Positions 51,357 to 62,167 of a DNA stretch of 64,000 nt are shown here, piece by piece (within the stretch, counting starts at the first letter, position 1; every line of letters starts with the position of its first letter). The stretch covers positions 1 to 64,000 of the forward strand of contig JAIUMV010000003.1 in NCBI GenBank assembly GCA_022565395.1. The letters run 5' to 3'. The notes beneath the pieces are model-generated. The model was not told the DNA's origin. It did no database searches and saw only the letters and a list, made by a program, of their open reading frames with translations. The stretch comes from Marinobacter sp. (GTDB lineage: Bacteria > Pseudomonadota > Gammaproteobacteria > Pseudomonadales > Oleiphilaceae). The position numbers and the translations under genes are program-made.

Positions 51357-52451
51357 TTAGCCAAACAAACCGGACAGCCAGGCAATACCCAGGGCAAAAA
51401 TACCGACACTGATGGCCATGCCAAGGGTGTAGACCTTGGCCGCGGTCTTTTTCTGTTGGCTGACATACAGGTCTATGGTGCGTTGGGCAATATCTTCGGC
51501 GGTTTCACGTGAGATTTCGTGCGCCTGCTGGATGGCCTCGGATTGCAGCGTCTGCCAGAACTCGGTGTCAATGGTCTGAACGCTGGTGATATGGTCTTTC
51601 AGCTCGGTCAGGTGATCGGCATTGAAGCCGCCCTGACTCTTGAGGTCTTTGCGCAGGTCTGCCAGTTCCCGTGACAGGTTCAGGGTTACTTCCGTGGCCA
51701 CTTCGTCTTTGAGTCCGGTGGACAGGCCTTCAACCTGGGCAATCAGCCTGGCAAGCTTCTCTTCAATGGTTGCCGCCTGGCGCTTCTCCTGCTCGTCAAG
51801 GCTGCGTTTGAGATGGTCAAACTGTTCATCAAACAGGCTGCTGAGCAGCTCATGCAGGCGGTTATTAATATGGGTTTTGACTGCCGAGCGGGCAATTTGC
51901 TCGATCAGGTCGCTGGTCAGCGGGACCACCTGGGGCTGACTGCTGCCGTTGAGTTCTTCACCGTGATACTGAGCGGTAAGATCGACCTTGGCTGTCAGCC
52001 CGAAGGTGTCATCGGGATCTTCGTTGGTGGCGGCCAGGGCATCGGCATCCGGTGTTGCTGGCAGGTTACCGCTGTTTACGTCTGCATCAAGCTGGTTCAG
52101 CATCATATCCAGCACATCATACTGTGGTGGTTTGGTGATGATGTTGTAGACGCCAAAGTTCTGCGCTTCCTCGATAAAAGAGGGCGACTTCTTTGAGGTG
52201 CACATGATAACCGGGATATTGGCTGTGTCCGGGTTGCACTTGATGGCTTTGGTGGCTTCCACGCCATTCATGCCCGGCATCAGGTGATCCATAAAAATGA
52301 CATCAGGGCGGCCATGGCTGTTGAGGTATTCCAGCGCTTCCTCAGCAGAGCCTGCCATGTTGACTTCCATATCCCGGTTTTCCAGCAGCTTGCTCAGCGC
52401 AAATCGCGCGACTTTCGAGTCATCTACCAGAAGTGCATTTTTAATTGCCAT
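51357..52451 (-). CDS. tail-anchored response-regulator receiver protein
   Basis: A 364-residue protein. Residues about 5-125 are a complete receiver domain: acidic pair Asp10/Asp11 (LLVDDSK), phospho-acceptor Asp55 ([10 protein letters not shown]), Thr85 and Lys107 (ITKPP). There is no DNA-binding or enzymatic output. Residues about 180-335 are charged and helical, with coiled-coil character ([20 protein letters not shown], then [18 protein letters not shown]). The C-terminus is a single hydrophobic helix (about 340-362; [21 protein letters not shown]). The receiver is thus tethered to the membrane by its tail. It is followed by a MORN/PEGA membrane-protein gene on the same strand 75 bases upstream in coordinate terms of transcription. 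Confidence 0.85.
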   Translation of the reverse strand: MAIKNALLVDDSKVARFALSKLLENRDMEVNMAGSAEEALEYLNSHGRPDVIFMDHLMPGMNGVEATKAIKCNPDTANIPVIMCTSKKSPSFIEEAQNFGVYNIITKPPQYDVLDMMLNQLDADVNSGNLPATPDADALAATNEDPDDTFGLTAKVDLTAQYHGEELNGSSQPQVVPLTSDLIEQIARSAVKTHINNRLHELLSSLFDEQFDHLKRSLDEQEKRQAATIEEKLARLIAQVEGLSTGLKDEVATEVTLNLSRELADLRKDLKSQGGFNADHLTELKDHITSVQTIDTEFWQTLQSEAIQQAHEISRETAEDIAQRTIDLYVSQQKKTAAKVYTLGMAISVGIFALGIAWLSGLFG

Positions 52452-52526
52452 GTTACAACCTCAGATCTGTACACCGTTTTTTATGATGTCCTGTCGGGGT
52501 GTGTCGCCCGCGGCAGGTATTGCACC

Positions 52527-53858
52527 CTACCAGCCTTCCATGGGAGGGCACTGGGTGGCCCGGTAGCTTCTGTCACGATAACACACACCCGGTTCGGTTG
52601 TGCGGGCATTGAAAATCTCGCCTTCTGGCGTGGTGAGTCGCACCTGGCCGTAGGGCTGGCCGTTGCGGAAGGTGGCCTCAATGCGACTCCCGTTGGGGTT
52701 CATCAATACACCCTGACCATGGAAGCGGCCGTCAATGTACTGCCCTTCATATTTCTTGCCGTCCGCCATGATTTCGCTGCCTGTACCATGATAGCGCCCG
52801 GCAGAAAAACCACCACGGTAAGATCGGCCATCCGGGTAGGTCAGGGTGCCTTCACCGTGGAAGCGGCCATTACGGAACCCGCCTACGTACAGCAGCCCGT
52901 CAGCGGCCGTCAGGGTGCCGTGGCCGTTCAGCTGGCCATTGGTCCAGTCACCCGTCAGGATGTCGCCAGAGGCGGCGGTCAGGGTGCCAAGGCCATGGTA
53001 GCGGCCCTGACTGAAGCCGCCGGAGTAAGCGCTGCCATCGGTATTGCGTTGCAGGCCTTCGCCATGACGCTGGCCCATCTGCCAGTCACCCTCATAGCTG
53101 CTGCCGTCGGCGAAAAAAGCCTTGCCGTGGCCATGAAACTGGCCATCGATGAAGCTGCCTTCATAGCGCAGACCGTTATCATCCACATAGGTGCCGTCCC
53201 CGGTGCGTATATCGCCCACCCAGGTGCCGCGACGGTAATTGACCGTGGTGTACTGTTCCAGCAGGCCGCGCAGGGTGACGTCTTCGCCAGCCCGGAGTTG
53301 CACGGTGCGTTGCCAGGGCTGGAAGCCGTCCTTGCTGATCACAATGTTGTAGCTACCCGGCGCCAGCTCAAGGTCAAGGCGCGTTTGGCCGTAGTCTCTG
53401 CCGTTGATGGTAACCCGGTCACCGGTGACGTTGGAGCGCACAATCAGCTTGCCAGTGGTGGGCTCGGGCGCGGGCTCTGGTTCGCTGATAATGCGCTGGC
53501 TGCGCACTGGCATGACCGGCTCAGCCATGGCAAGCATCACAGGTGTTTCAGCCGCTGCGACCGGCTGCGGGGGCTCTGCTACCGGCGTGGTGGTCACCTC
53601 GGTGGCAGCGGCTGCGGGTAGGTCAATGGGGGCTTCGGGTGCAACGGCAATAGCTGCAGCTGCTGGCGTGGTAACGGGCTCGGGGGCGTGGGCCGGCGTG
53701 GTTACGGTGGCAGTGGTGTCATCGGCCAGGGTTTGCTGCAGGCTGGCAAGGGGCTCAGGGGCCTGCAGCTGGTCTCGCTGGATGGACGCGTACCCGGCCG
53801 TTGCCAGCAGCATGATGGCCAGCGCGTTGATAAACAGAAGTGGCCTGAAATCGACCAT
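52527..53858 (-). CDS. MORN-repeat protein with PEGA domain and membrane anchor
   Basis: A 443-residue protein. An N-terminal anchor helix (about residues 6-22), then an Ala/Pro/Thr-rich extended linker (about 25-130), a PEGA domain (about 135-200; GKLIVRSNVTGDRVTINGRD, then KDGFQPWQRTVQL), then about eight MORN repeats of 23 residues (YEGSFIDGQFHGHGKAFFADG, YVGGFRNGRFHGEGTLTYPDG and others) to residue about 405. The C-terminal Cys pair (GVCYRD, QCPPME) may bond. MORN repeats bind lipid or act as rods; PEGA domains are surface-exposed. It ends 75 bases before the receiver gene; possible operon with it. Confidence 0.9.
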   Translation of the reverse strand: MVDFRPLLFINALAIMLLATAGYASIQRDQLQAPEPLASLQQTLADDTTATVTTPAHAPEPVTTPAAAAIAVAPEAPIDLPAAAATEVTTTPVAEPPQPVAAAETPVMLAMAEPVMPVRSQRIISEPEPAPEPTTGKLIVRSNVTGDRVTINGRDYGQTRLDLELAPGSYNIVISKDGFQPWQRTVQLRAGEDVTLRGLLEQYTTVNYRRGTWVGDIRTGDGTYVDDNGLRYEGSFIDGQFHGHGKAFFADGSSYEGDWQMGQRHGEGLQRNTDGSAYSGGFSQGRYHGLGTLTAASGDILTGDWTNGQLNGHGTLTAADGLLYVGGFRNGRFHGEGTLTYPDGRSYRGGFSAGRYHGTGSEIMADGKKYEGQYIDGRFHGQGVLMNPNGSRIEATFRNGQPYGQVRLTTPEGEIFNARTTEPGVCYRDRSYRATQCPPMEGW

Positions 53859-54043
53859 GTTTGCCCCTCATCACTACGCAAGAAAGTGGGATGAGGCAGC
53901 CAGGGCAAGTGGCCATTGGCCTGTAGATGGTCCTTTGCCCCGGGTGCCAAGCTGGGATTTCATCCCTGCAGATTTCATCTTAGCGAGCCGGGGCTACGTT
54001 ATGTAACAAAAAGTGACTGGAATTTACGAGATTGTTGGGCGCT

Positions 54044-54706
54044 TCACACTTTGGTCGGACCTTGGTCAATCTTTGCTGGTTCATCTGTACCAGAATGATT
54101 TCCGGTACGGTTTTTGCGCTTGTCCTGATAGCGCTTTTCCCAAGCCCGCATATGCACGTCAGCCTCATACTGGTAGGGGGAGCGGAACGGGGTCAGCACA
54201 AAATCGAACACCAGAAAGAAAAAGCCCATGGAGAGCCAGGCCACCAACAGGGTGTTCACCATGTTGGCCTGAACCTCCGGGTTGGCGTATACGAAGGTGT
54301 TGAGCAGGGACAGGCTGTTGGTGGCCAGGATAACCGGATCAAAATTGGCCATGACCAGAGGCACCCAGAACACAATGAAGACCGGGAAGAAACCAAACGA
54401 CCAGAGTGTGCGGCGCAGGATATAAATGGCGACCGCACGCCAGAAGCGCTGTCGCAGTTCTGGCTCCTTGCGGATTTGCCCGACATAGCGCCGCCGCTCC
54501 GCCCAGTAGGCGGCTACGGTTTGTTCATCGGCGGCGCCGGCATAGGGATTGACTACCGCCGCAGGCGGTGCCTCGCTGGCCTGGTCGGGTTGTGGCTCAG
54601 CGTCCGTGCGGCGGTTGGCCGGGTTAGGCTCGTTAATGACTTGCTCCGGTGCGGTCATCGGGGTGATCTGTCCTTGTCTGGCTTCGGTCTCAGGATCTAT
54701 CGGCAT
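54044..54706 (-). CDS. integral membrane protein of unknown function
   Basis: A 220-residue protein. A polar Pro-rich N-terminus (about 1-60), then hydrophobic segments at about residues 97-120, 125-142 and 150-175, then a basic C-terminus (KRYQDKRKNRTGNHSG). No family recognised. It lies about 185 bases upstream of the MORN gene and may be cotranscribed. It is divergent from the M16 protease gene. Confidence 0.7.
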   Translation of the reverse strand: MPIDPETEARQGQITPMTAPEQVINEPNPANRRTDAEPQPDQASEAPPAAVVNPYAGAADEQTVAAYWAERRRYVGQIRKEPELRQRFWRAVAIYILRRTLWSFGFFPVFIVFWVPLVMANFDPVILATNSLSLLNTFVYANPEVQANMVNTLLVAWLSMGFFFLVFDFVLTPFRSPYQYEADVHMRAWEKRYQDKRKNRTGNHSGTDEPAKIDQGPTKV

Positions 54707-54834
54707 GCCCGGGGGCGTATTTATGCCCCGGGGGTTGCATGATAAATCAAACAGCGTGGTAACCTACAGGCAGCATCGCCAGATTTGTCCCACAAAGCGG
54801 CGTTAACCGGTTTACTTACCTATAGGATAGCTCA

Positions 54835-57759
54835 ATGACGCAAGTCAGTAATTCCGCCGTCCACCCGGCGTTCGAGAAGGTGCGCAGCCATGTCATCGAA
54901 ACCTTGCATGTAACTGTTGAGGAATATCGGCACAAGGCCACGGGCGCGACTCACCTTCATATGGCGTCGTCCTATGACGAGAACGTGTTTCTGGTGGCAC
55001 TGCGAACCTTTCCCATGGATTCGACCGGCGTGGCCCATATTTTGGAACACACCGCCTTGTGTGGTAGCGAGCGTTACCCGGTACGCGATCCGTTTTTCAT
55101 GATGATTCGTCGCTCACTGCATACCTTCATGAATGCGTTTACCAGCAGTGACTGGACTGCCTACCCCTTTGCCAGCAAGAACCGCAAGGACTTCGATAAC
55201 CTGTTGGCGGTATATTTGGACTCGGTATTTTTCTCCACCCTGGACCCACTGGATTTTGCCCAGGAAGGCCACCGCCTGGAGTTTGAGACCCCGGATGACC
55301 CCAACAGCCCGTTGGTTTACAAGGGCGTGGTCTACAACGAAATGAAAGGCGCCATGAGTTCGCCGCCGTCGCAGTTGTGGCAGACCCTCACATCCCACCT
55401 GTTCCCGACCACCACCTACCATTACAACAGCGGTGGTGAGCCCGATCATATTGTGGACCTCAAGTACGAGGACCTGAAACGTTTTTACACGCATCACTAC
55501 CATCCCAGTAACGCCATTTTTGCCACCTTTGGCAACATTCCTGCTCATGAGCACCAGGCACGTTTTGAGGCGCTGGCACTGAACCGCTTTGAGCGCCAGC
55601 AAATAGAGTTGCCGGTGTACGATGAGAAGCGCTTCTTTGCACCTGTTCGTGTTGAGCAGGGCTACGCGGTCAGTGAAGGTGAGCCGCTGGCCCACAAGAC
55701 CCATATTGTGATGGGCTGGCTGCTGGGGCACAGCTTTGATCTGCAGGAGTATCTGGAAAGTCAGTTGTTGGCCAACGTGCTGCTGGAAAACAGTGCTTCG
55801 CCGCTGATGCGGGCTCTTGAAACGACGGATCTGGGGCATTCACCCTCGCCCTTGTGCGGGCTGGAAGACTCCAATCGGGAAATGACCTTTGTCTGCGGCC
55901 TGGAAGGCAGTGAGCCGGGCCGCGCTACTGATCTGGAGGCGCTGGTGGAAGGCGTACTGCAGGAGGTGGCAGAGCAGGGGGTATCTGAGGAACGTCTGGA
56001 AGCTATCCTGCACCAGCTGGAACTGCATCAGCGGGAAGTGTCGGGTGACGGCTTCCCATACGGGTTGCAGTTGTTGCTCAGCGCCCTTGCACCGCTGGTG
56101 CACGGCGGTGACCCGGTGGCCCTGCTGGACCTGGAGCCGGTGCTGGCGGACATGCGGGCAAAGATCAAAGACCCGGCCTATATCCCATCCCTGGTGCGTA
56201 GCAAGTTGCTGGACAACCCCCACCGCGTGACCCTCACCCTGCGCCCTGACGACCAGCTGGATGGCCGGCGTCAGCGCGCTATTGAGGAGGCCCTGGCCAA
56301 GCGCAAGGCTGCCCTGAGTGAGGAGGAAAAGCAGGCGATCATTGTACAGGCCCGCGAACTGGAGCTTCGTCAGCAGCGCAAGGATGATGATACGGTTCTG
56401 CCCAAGATTGGTCTGGAGGATGTGCCCACCCAGCAGCCTGAGCCCGACGGTATGGACGCTGATGGTTTCCCCGCCACGGTTTACGCTCAGGGCACCAATG
56501 GCTTGATCTATGAACAGGTGATCTTGCCGCTGCCCGCCCTGAGCGACGACCAACTGACCCTGTTGCCGCTATACACCACCTGCTTGCCCGAGGTGGGCTG
56601 CGGTGATCTGGACTATCTGGCTATGCAGGACCGGATCTCTGCCGAGTCTGGTGGCATTGGTGCCTTTACGTCCGCGAAGGGCCGCATTGATGATGTGCAG
56701 GACCTGTCGGGTTATCTGGTGCTTAGCGGCAAGGCTTTGGCTCGCAATCGCAGTGCATTGACCCAGCTGCTGCGTGATGTGTTTACTGGTGCCCGCTTTG
56801 ATGAGCAGGAGCGGATTCGGGAGTTGATTGCCCAGGTGCGTGCGCGCCGTGAGCAGTCGGTAACAGGCAGTGGTCATGCGCTTGCCATGGGCGCCGCTGC
56901 CCAGGGCTTGAGTGCGGGTGCGCAACTGGCTTACCGCATGGGTGGTCTGGACGCCATACGCCGGATAAAGGCGCTGGATGATGCCTTGAATGACCCGCAA
57001 CAACTGGCAAAACTCTGTCAGCAGCTGGCTGATCTGCACCAACGTATGCAGGAGCAGGCCCGGCAGTTCCTGGTGGTTGGGGAGCAGGATCAACTGGATG
57101 CCGCGTTGGTGGAGCTGCGGGCTGCCTGGCCCTTGGCCTCCATCAAGGTAGGTGAAAGCTGGCAGGTTGAACCGGTCCGTCAGCAGGTCAAACAGGCCTG
57201 GCTGACCTCCACCCAGGTCAATTTCTGCGCCAAGGCCTATGCCACAGTGCCGGTAGATCATCCGGACGCCGCTGCGCTGTCGGTGCTGGGGGGCTTCCTG
57301 CGTAACGGTTACCTGCACCGTGCCATTCGCGAACACGGCGGTGCCTACGGCGGCGGCTCCGGGCAGGACAGTGTCAACGGTACTTTCCGCTTCTTCTCCT
57401 ACCGTGATCCCCGTTTGGAGGAAACCCTGCAGGACTTTGATGCAGCTTTGACCTGGCTGCAAACCGCAGATCACGAACCGCAGGAGCTGGAAGAAGCCAT
57501 CCTTGGGGTGGTGGGACAGTTGGACAAACCGCGCTCACCCGCCGGTGAAGCCAAACATGCCTTCCAGAACCGTCTGTTCGGACGTACTCCGGAGCAGCAG
57601 GCCCGCTTCAGGGCACGTGTGCTGGCGGTCACGCTGGATGATCTGAAGCGGGTTGCCAGCACCTGGCTGGTGCCGGAGAAGGCCAGTATAGCGGTGATAA
57701 CCAGCCCGCAGAACCGAAGCCGCGTAGAAGCCCTGGGGCTTACGGTGGAAGAGCTCTGA
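54835..57759 (+). CDS. M16C family metallopeptidase (presequence protease PreP-like)
   Basis: A 974-residue two-domain-pair insulinase-like protease. The inverted zinc motif HILEHTALCGSERYPVRDPF gives His68, Glu71 and His72; a second Glu lies about 80 residues later (YNEMKGAM). The C-terminal half is the inactive homologous half with NGYLHRAIREHGGAYGGGSG. Length and both signatures match the PreP/M16C family, which degrades short peptides in a closed chamber. It has no signal peptide, so it is cytosolic. It is convergent with ppsR. Confidence 0.93.
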   Translation: MTQVSNSAVHPAFEKVRSHVIETLHVTVEEYRHKATGATHLHMASSYDENVFLVALRTFPMDSTGVAHILEHTALCGSERYPVRDPFFMMIRRSLHTFMNAFTSSDWTAYPFASKNRKDFDNLLAVYLDSVFFSTLDPLDFAQEGHRLEFETPDDPNSPLVYKGVVYNEMKGAMSSPPSQLWQTLTSHLFPTTTYHYNSGGEPDHIVDLKYEDLKRFYTHHYHPSNAIFATFGNIPAHEHQARFEALALNRFERQQIELPVYDEKRFFAPVRVEQGYAVSEGEPLAHKTHIVMGWLLGHSFDLQEYLESQLLANVLLENSASPLMRALETTDLGHSPSPLCGLEDSNREMTFVCGLEGSEPGRATDLEALVEGVLQEVAEQGVSEERLEAILHQLELHQREVSGDGFPYGLQLLLSALAPLVHGGDPVALLDLEPVLADMRAKIKDPAYIPSLVRSKLLDNPHRVTLTLRPDDQLDGRRQRAIEEALAKRKAALSEEEKQAIIVQARELELRQQRKDDDTVLPKIGLEDVPTQQPEPDGMDADGFPATVYAQGTNGLIYEQVILPLPALSDDQLTLLPLYTTCLPEVGCGDLDYLAMQDRISAESGGIGAFTSAKGRIDDVQDLSGYLVLSGKALARNRSALTQLLRDVFTGARFDEQERIRELIAQVRARREQSVTGSGHALAMGAAAQGLSAGAQLAYRMGGLDAIRRIKALDDALNDPQQLAKLCQQLADLHQRMQEQARQFLVVGEQDQLDAALVELRAAWPLASIKVGESWQVEPVRQQVKQAWLTSTQVNFCAKAYATVPVDHPDAAALSVLGGFLRNGYLHRAIREHGGAYGGGSGQDSVNGTFRFFSYRDPRLEETLQDFDAALTWLQTADHEPQELEEAILGVVGQLDKPRSPAGEAKHAFQNRLFGRTPEQQARFRARVLAVTLDDLKRVASTWLVPEKASIAVITSPQNRSRVEALGLTVEEL

Positions 57760-57765
57760 TGTAAC

Positions 57766-57805
57766 CGGGGCGGGCAAGCGATAGTCACGACGCTTGCCCG
57801 CCCCG
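57766..57805. terminator. bidirectional terminator between M16 and ppsR genes
   Basis: CGGGGCGGGCAAGCG and its exact complement form a 15-bp stem with a 10-base loop. It lies between convergent genes. Confidence 0.85.
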
Positions 57806-57811
57806 TGGCAA

Positions 57812-58627
57812 CTATCGGTTGCGGCGCAGGCCTGTGGTCAGCATGATGCGGGTGGATATTTCCTCTACCGAGTAGGCTGTGGTGTTCATGAAGGGGATGC
57901 GTTCACGACGATACATCAGCTCGATTTCCTCCACTTCATGGATGCACTGCTTGATGGAGGAGTAGCGGGAGTTCGGACGCCGTTCGTTACGGATGGTAGA
58001 CAGGCGTTCCGGGTCTATGGTCAGGCCGAACAGTTTGTCCCGGTGGGCCCGTAAGGCCGAGGGTAACTGTTGGTCAACCAGGTCATCATCGGTGATGGGG
58101 TAATTGGCCGCACGAACGCCATACTGCAATGCCAGGTAAAGGCAGGTAGGTGTCTTGCCGCTGCGGGATGCCCCCACCAGAATAAGGTCCGCCTCATTGT
58201 ACTGCCGGGTTCGCGCGCCGTCGTCGTTATCCAGGGCGAAATTCACCGCGTGGATGCGGCGTTCGTAGTTGCTCTCGTTGCTGATGGAATGAGAGCGGCC
58301 CACCGTATAGGACGACGAGGATTGCAGCTCCTGCTCCAGTGGATTCAGGAAAGTGCCAAAGATATCCACCATAAAGCCGTCTGCCTGGGACACGATATCC
58401 CGAATATCCTTCTTGACGATGGTATCGAAAATCAGGGGGCGGTCGCCGTTCATCCTGGCGGACTCGTTAATGCGCTTTACCAGGGCGTGTGCTTTTTCCT
58501 CGTCATCGATGTAAGGCACGGTGATGCGTTCGAACTCGATCTTCTCGAACTGCGCCAGCAGGGCATTGCCCAAGGCTTCGGATGTAATGCCGGTACCGTC
58601 GGATATAAAAAAAACGGATCGCTTCAT
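57812..58627 (-). CDS. ppsR: PEP synthetase regulatory protein (kinase/phosphorylase)
   Basis: A 271-residue bifunctional regulator (DUF299). The P-loop is [20 protein letters not shown]; the [20 protein letters not shown] segment and the C-terminal [20 protein letters not shown] are conserved. It phosphorylates PpsA on Thr by ADP and reverses it with phosphate. The start 58627 gives [17 protein letters not shown] as in pseudomonads; an ATG 21 bases upstream adds seven residues. It is divergent from ppsA, its target. Confidence 0.96.
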   Translation of the reverse strand: MKRSVFFISDGTGITSEALGNALLAQFEKIEFERITVPYIDDEEKAHALVKRINESARMNGDRPLIFDTIVKKDIRDIVSQADGFMVDIFGTFLNPLEQELQSSSSYTVGRSHSISNESNYERRIHAVNFALDNDDGARTRQYNEADLILVGASRSGKTPTCLYLALQYGVRAANYPITDDDLVDQQLPSALRAHRDKLFGLTIDPERLSTIRNERRPNSRYSSIKQCIHEVEEIELMYRRERIPFMNTTAYSVEEISTRIMLTTGLRRNR

Positions 58628-58829
58628 AAGCAGTTCGCCGGATTCCATTTAGTGAATGGGTAGATGGGCTTTATAGCTGCCTTACGCCGAAGGTTCAATG
58701 CCGTTAGCCTGGGTATATTGCGGTGCCTCCCTATGTAATTGCTACAGCTTACAGTATTATACGGGGCAAATTCGGCAGTAATGGCGCCCGCTGTGACTGC
58801 CAGATTCTCAGACTCAAGGGAGACGCGTT

Positions 58830-61205
58830 TTGGAAGATTACATTATCTGGTTTGAAAACCTGGGTATGTCCGACGTTGAGCGGGTGGGTGGCAAAAACGC
58901 CTCCCTCGGCGAAATGATCAGTAATCTTGCCAATGCTGGCGTGACGGTTCCCGGGGGCTTTGCCACCACCGCCCATGCCTATCGTGACTTTCTCTCGGCT
59001 GGTGGGTTGAAGGATCGAATTGATGCCGTGCTGGACGCCCTTGATGTCAGCGACGTGAATGAGCTGGCTCGGGTGGGCGCACAGATTCGTCAGTGGGTTA
59101 TTGATACGCCTTTCCCGCAGACGCTGGAAGATGCACTGGAGCAGGCTTACACCCAACTGCGGGCTGGCAATGAGAGCATGGCGGTTGCCGTGCGCTCCTC
59201 CGCCACGGCAGAAGATCTGCCTGACGCCTCTTTTGCAGGCCAGCAGGAAACCTTCCTTAATGTGGTGGGACTGGATCAGGTTAAGACCTCTGTAAAGGAG
59301 GTGTTTGCCTCCCTGTTCAATGATCGCGCCATCTCTTACCGTGTACACCATGGCTTTGATCACAAGCTGGTTGCCCTGTCAGCGGGTATCCAGAAAATGG
59401 TGCGCAGTGAGACAGCGTCCAGCGGTGTCATGTTTACCCTGGATACGGAGTCCGGCTTCCGCGATGTGGTGTTTATCACCGCCGCGTATGGCCTGGGTGA
59501 GACAGTGGTGCAGGGCGCAGTAAATCCCGATGAATTCTATGTCCATAAGCCCACCCTGGCGGCGGGACGCCCCTCTGTCTTGCGCCGCAATCTGGGCAGC
59601 AAAGCCATCAAGATGATCTATGCCGGCGACAATGACGAAGGCAAGTTTGTCGAAACCATCAAGGTGGATCAGGAGCTGCGCAACCGCTTCTGCATTACCG
59701 ATGAGGAAGTTGTCGAGCTGGCCAAACAGGCGATGATTATCGAGGAGCATTACCAGCGCCCCATGGATATCGAGTGGGCGAAGGACGGTGATGATGGTCT
59801 TATCTATATTGTTCAGGCCCGTCCGGAAACAGTGAAGAGCCGTGCCTCTGCCAACGTCATGGAGCGCTACCTGCTCAAGGAAACCGGCAAGGTGATTGTC
59901 GAAGGGCGCAGTATCGGTCACAAGATCGGCCGTGGCCGGGTAAAGGTGATTACCAGCATCAACGAGATGGACCGGGTTCAGGTGGGTGATGTGCTGGTGA
60001 CAGACATGACCGATCCCGACTGGGAACCCATCATGAAACGTGCCTCCGCCATAGTAACCGATCGCGGTGGTCGTACCTGCCACGCCGCTATCATTGCTCG
60101 CGAACTGGGTATTCCTGCCGTGGTGGGCTGTGGCGATGCCACTGAAATTCTGCGGGACGACCAGGATGTGACTGTGTCCTGCGCCGAGGGCGACACCGGT
60201 CTGATCTATGAAGGTATGCTGGACTTCGAGTTGCGGGAGAACAGCGTCGAATCCATGCCGCCCATTCCGTTCAAGATCATGATGAACGTGGGTAACCCGG
60301 ACCGTGCCTTTGACTTTCAGGCGCTGCCTAATGCCGGGGTTGGCCTGGCGCGCCTGGAATTTATCATCAACCGCATGATCGGCGTGCACCCCAAGGCCCT
60401 GCTTAACTACGACGCCCTGCCGCGGGAGATTAAGCAGACGGTTGAAAAGCGAGTGTCTGGCTACGCCTCCCCAGTGGACTTCTATGTTGAGAAGCTGGTT
60501 GAGGGTATTTCCACCCTGGCGGCAGCGTTTGCGCCCAAAAAAGTTATCGTGCGCCTGTCGGATTTCAAGTCCAACGAGTATGCCAACCTGATTGGCGGCA
60601 CCCTTTATGAGCCGGATGAAGAAAATCCCATGCTGGGCTTCCGGGGGGCTTCCCGTTATATCTCCGAGACCTTCCGCGACTGTTTCGAGCTGGAATGTCG
60701 GGCGTTGAAGAAAGTGCGCGAAACCATGGGGTTCACCAATGTGGAAATCATGGTGCCCTTTGTTCGCACCGTGGGTGAGGCTGCGCAGGTGATGGAGCTG
60801 CTGGCAGAAAATGGTCTGGTCCGGGGGGAAAATGACCTGCGCGTGATCATGATGTGTGAGCTGCCCGCCAACGCGCTTCTGGCTGATCAGTTCCTGGAGC
60901 ACTTTGATGGTTTCTCCATCGGCTCCAATGACCTGACCCAGCTCACTCTTGGCCTGGACCGTGACTCTGGCATCGTGGCGCACCTGTTTGATGAGCGTAA
61001 CGATGCCGTCAAAATTCTGCTGTCCAACGCCATTAACGCCTGCAAGAAAGCCGGTAAATATATCGGCATCTGTGGCCAGGGCCCGTCGGATCATCCGGAT
61101 TTGGCCAAGTGGCTGATGGACCAGGGTATTGATAGCGTATCGCTGAACCCCGATTCGGTGCTGGATACCTGGTTCTTCCTTGCCGATGAAGAGGTTGATA
61201 TCTGA
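58830..61205 (+). CDS. ppsA: phosphoenolpyruvate synthase
   Basis: A 791-residue PEP synthase converting pyruvate and ATP to PEP, AMP and phosphate for gluconeogenesis. Domains in order: ATP-binding (about 1-340; [20 protein letters not shown]), swivelling phosphohistidine domain ([16 protein letters not shown], His418) and PEP/pyruvate-binding barrel with catalytic Cys748 ([10 protein letters not shown]). The start is a rare TTG at 58830 preceded by AAGGGAGA; no ATG fits the conserved N-terminus [12 protein letters not shown]. It is paired with divergent ppsR and followed by rraA. Confidence 0.97.
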   Translation: MEDYIIWFENLGMSDVERVGGKNASLGEMISNLANAGVTVPGGFATTAHAYRDFLSAGGLKDRIDAVLDALDVSDVNELARVGAQIRQWVIDTPFPQTLEDALEQAYTQLRAGNESMAVAVRSSATAEDLPDASFAGQQETFLNVVGLDQVKTSVKEVFASLFNDRAISYRVHHGFDHKLVALSAGIQKMVRSETASSGVMFTLDTESGFRDVVFITAAYGLGETVVQGAVNPDEFYVHKPTLAAGRPSVLRRNLGSKAIKMIYAGDNDEGKFVETIKVDQELRNRFCITDEEVVELAKQAMIIEEHYQRPMDIEWAKDGDDGLIYIVQARPETVKSRASANVMERYLLKETGKVIVEGRSIGHKIGRGRVKVITSINEMDRVQVGDVLVTDMTDPDWEPIMKRASAIVTDRGGRTCHAAIIARELGIPAVVGCGDATEILRDDQDVTVSCAEGDTGLIYEGMLDFELRENSVESMPPIPFKIMMNVGNPDRAFDFQALPNAGVGLARLEFIINRMIGVHPKALLNYDALPREIKQTVEKRVSGYASPVDFYVEKLVEGISTLAAAFAPKKVIVRLSDFKSNEYANLIGGTLYEPDEENPMLGFRGASRYISETFRDCFELECRALKKVRETMGFTNVEIMVPFVRTVGEAAQVMELLAENGLVRGENDLRVIMMCELPANALLADQFLEHFDGFSIGSNDLTQLTLGLDRDSGIVAHLFDERNDAVKILLSNAINACKKAGKYIGICGQGPSDHPDLAKWLMDQGIDSVSLNPDSVLDTWFFLADEEVDI

Positions 61206-61303
61206 CAGACTGCCTCAGCCCTTGCCGGGTGCCCCGCTGCGATAGCCGTGGTGGCGCCCGAACGCCTCCAAGACAATTTGTGCCCCGATAAGGAGACTCA
61301 CTG

Positions 61304-61789
61304 GTGAAGTACGTAACCCCCGATCTTTGCGATGCCTACCCTGAAATCAAAGTGGTAGAACCCGGATTTGCCAACTTTGGCGGAATCGACAGCTTTGGTG
61401 GTGAGATTGTTACCGTCAAGTGCTTTGAGGATAACTCTGTCGTCAAGGAACAGGTGGGGTTGCCGGGGGAAGGTCGTGTCATGGTGGTTGACGGCGGCGG
61501 CTCCAAGCGGGCCGCTTTGCTGGGTGACATGCTGGCGGAGAAAGCGGCTGAGAATGGTTGGGCAGGGATCATCATCTACGGTTGCATCCGTGACGTGGAC
61601 GTGATTCGCCAGACGAACCTTGGGGTGCAGGCACTGGGTACTCACCCCCGCAAGACCGACAAAAAAGGTATTGGCGAGCTGAACGTGCCCGTCACCTTTG
61701 GTGGTGTGACCTTTCTGCCGGGGCAGTACCTCTACGCCGACAACAACGGCATTGTGGTATCCGAGGTACCGCTGACTCAGCCAGAGTAA
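61304..61789 (+). CDS. rraA: ribonuclease E activity regulator RraA
   Basis: A 161-residue RraA. Start is GTG 61304 after AAGGAG; the conserved beginning [20 protein letters not shown] supports this. Core motifs: [40 protein letters not shown]. RraA is a trimeric inhibitor of RNase E. It lies about 100 bases after ppsA and is ended by a strong hairpin. Confidence 0.95.
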   Translation: MKYVTPDLCDAYPEIKVVEPGFANFGGIDSFGGEIVTVKCFEDNSVVKEQVGLPGEGRVMVVDGGGSKRAALLGDMLAEKAAENGWAGIIIYGCIRDVDVIRQTNLGVQALGTHPRKTDKKGIGELNVPVTFGGVTFLPGQYLYADNNGIVVSEVPLTQPE

Positions 61790-61800
61790 TGCCGGTTATG

Positions 61801-61828
61801 ATCGGCGGGCCTCGCATGGCCCGCCGAT
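61801..61828. terminator. rraA/PilZ bidirectional hairpin
   Basis: ATCGGCGGGCC and its complement form an 11-bp perfect stem with a 6-base loop between convergent rraA and PilZ genes. Confidence 0.8.
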
Positions 61829-61864
61829 GGTACGCTCAGGCGGCTCCGGCTGGAGGGCGCCTCC

Positions 61865-62167
61865 TTAACGTTTGACTTCGGTAATGGCGGTGCCCAGCAG
61901 ATAACCCTCAGCACTGGGTGTGCACCTCAACACCGTCACCTGGGACTCAAATGGCGGGAACTTGTCGTTGCTGGATGGCAACAGGGCATGCAGTTCCGCA
62001 CCCTCCTCGAACGCCCGCTCACTCTGTATCTGCATACCGGTACCGCTCAGGTCTTTGCATACACCCTGAAACTGATTGCCGTTACTGTCGGTAAGACGCA
62101 CCTCTGAATTCACCTGCATACGGTAGAAGTCGCGTTTCTCGGAAAAGTCTCGCATGATTGAGGCCAT
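61865..62167 (-). CDS. PilZ-domain protein (c-di-GMP receptor)
   Basis: A 100-residue single-domain PilZ protein. The c-di-GMP signature is complete: RxxxR (KRDFYRM) and DxSxxG (KDLSGTGMQI), spaced as in functional receptors. Being a stand-alone PilZ, it probably binds c-di-GMP and an unknown partner. The PAS-GGDEF enzyme at 19429 could supply the ligand. Start chosen as MASIMRD; the internal Met5 is an alternative. Confidence 0.92.
   Translation of the reverse strand: MASIMRDFSEKRDFYRMQVNSEVRLTDSNGNQFQGVCKDLSGTGMQIQSERAFEEGAELHALLPSSNDKFPPFESQVTVLRCTPSAEGYLLGTAITEVKR

Noticed and set aside
52650-53230. regular 69-base periodicity
   Set aside because: It is the coding basis of the 23-residue MORN repeats, not a DNA-level array.
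52284-53621. 445-residue plus-strand open frame
   Set aside because: Antisense to the MORN/PEGA and receiver genes; the repetitive composition mirrors the MORN repeats.
59379-61094. 571-residue open frame on the minus strand
   Set aside because: Antisense shadow of ppsA, produced by the codon bias of a GC-rich gene.
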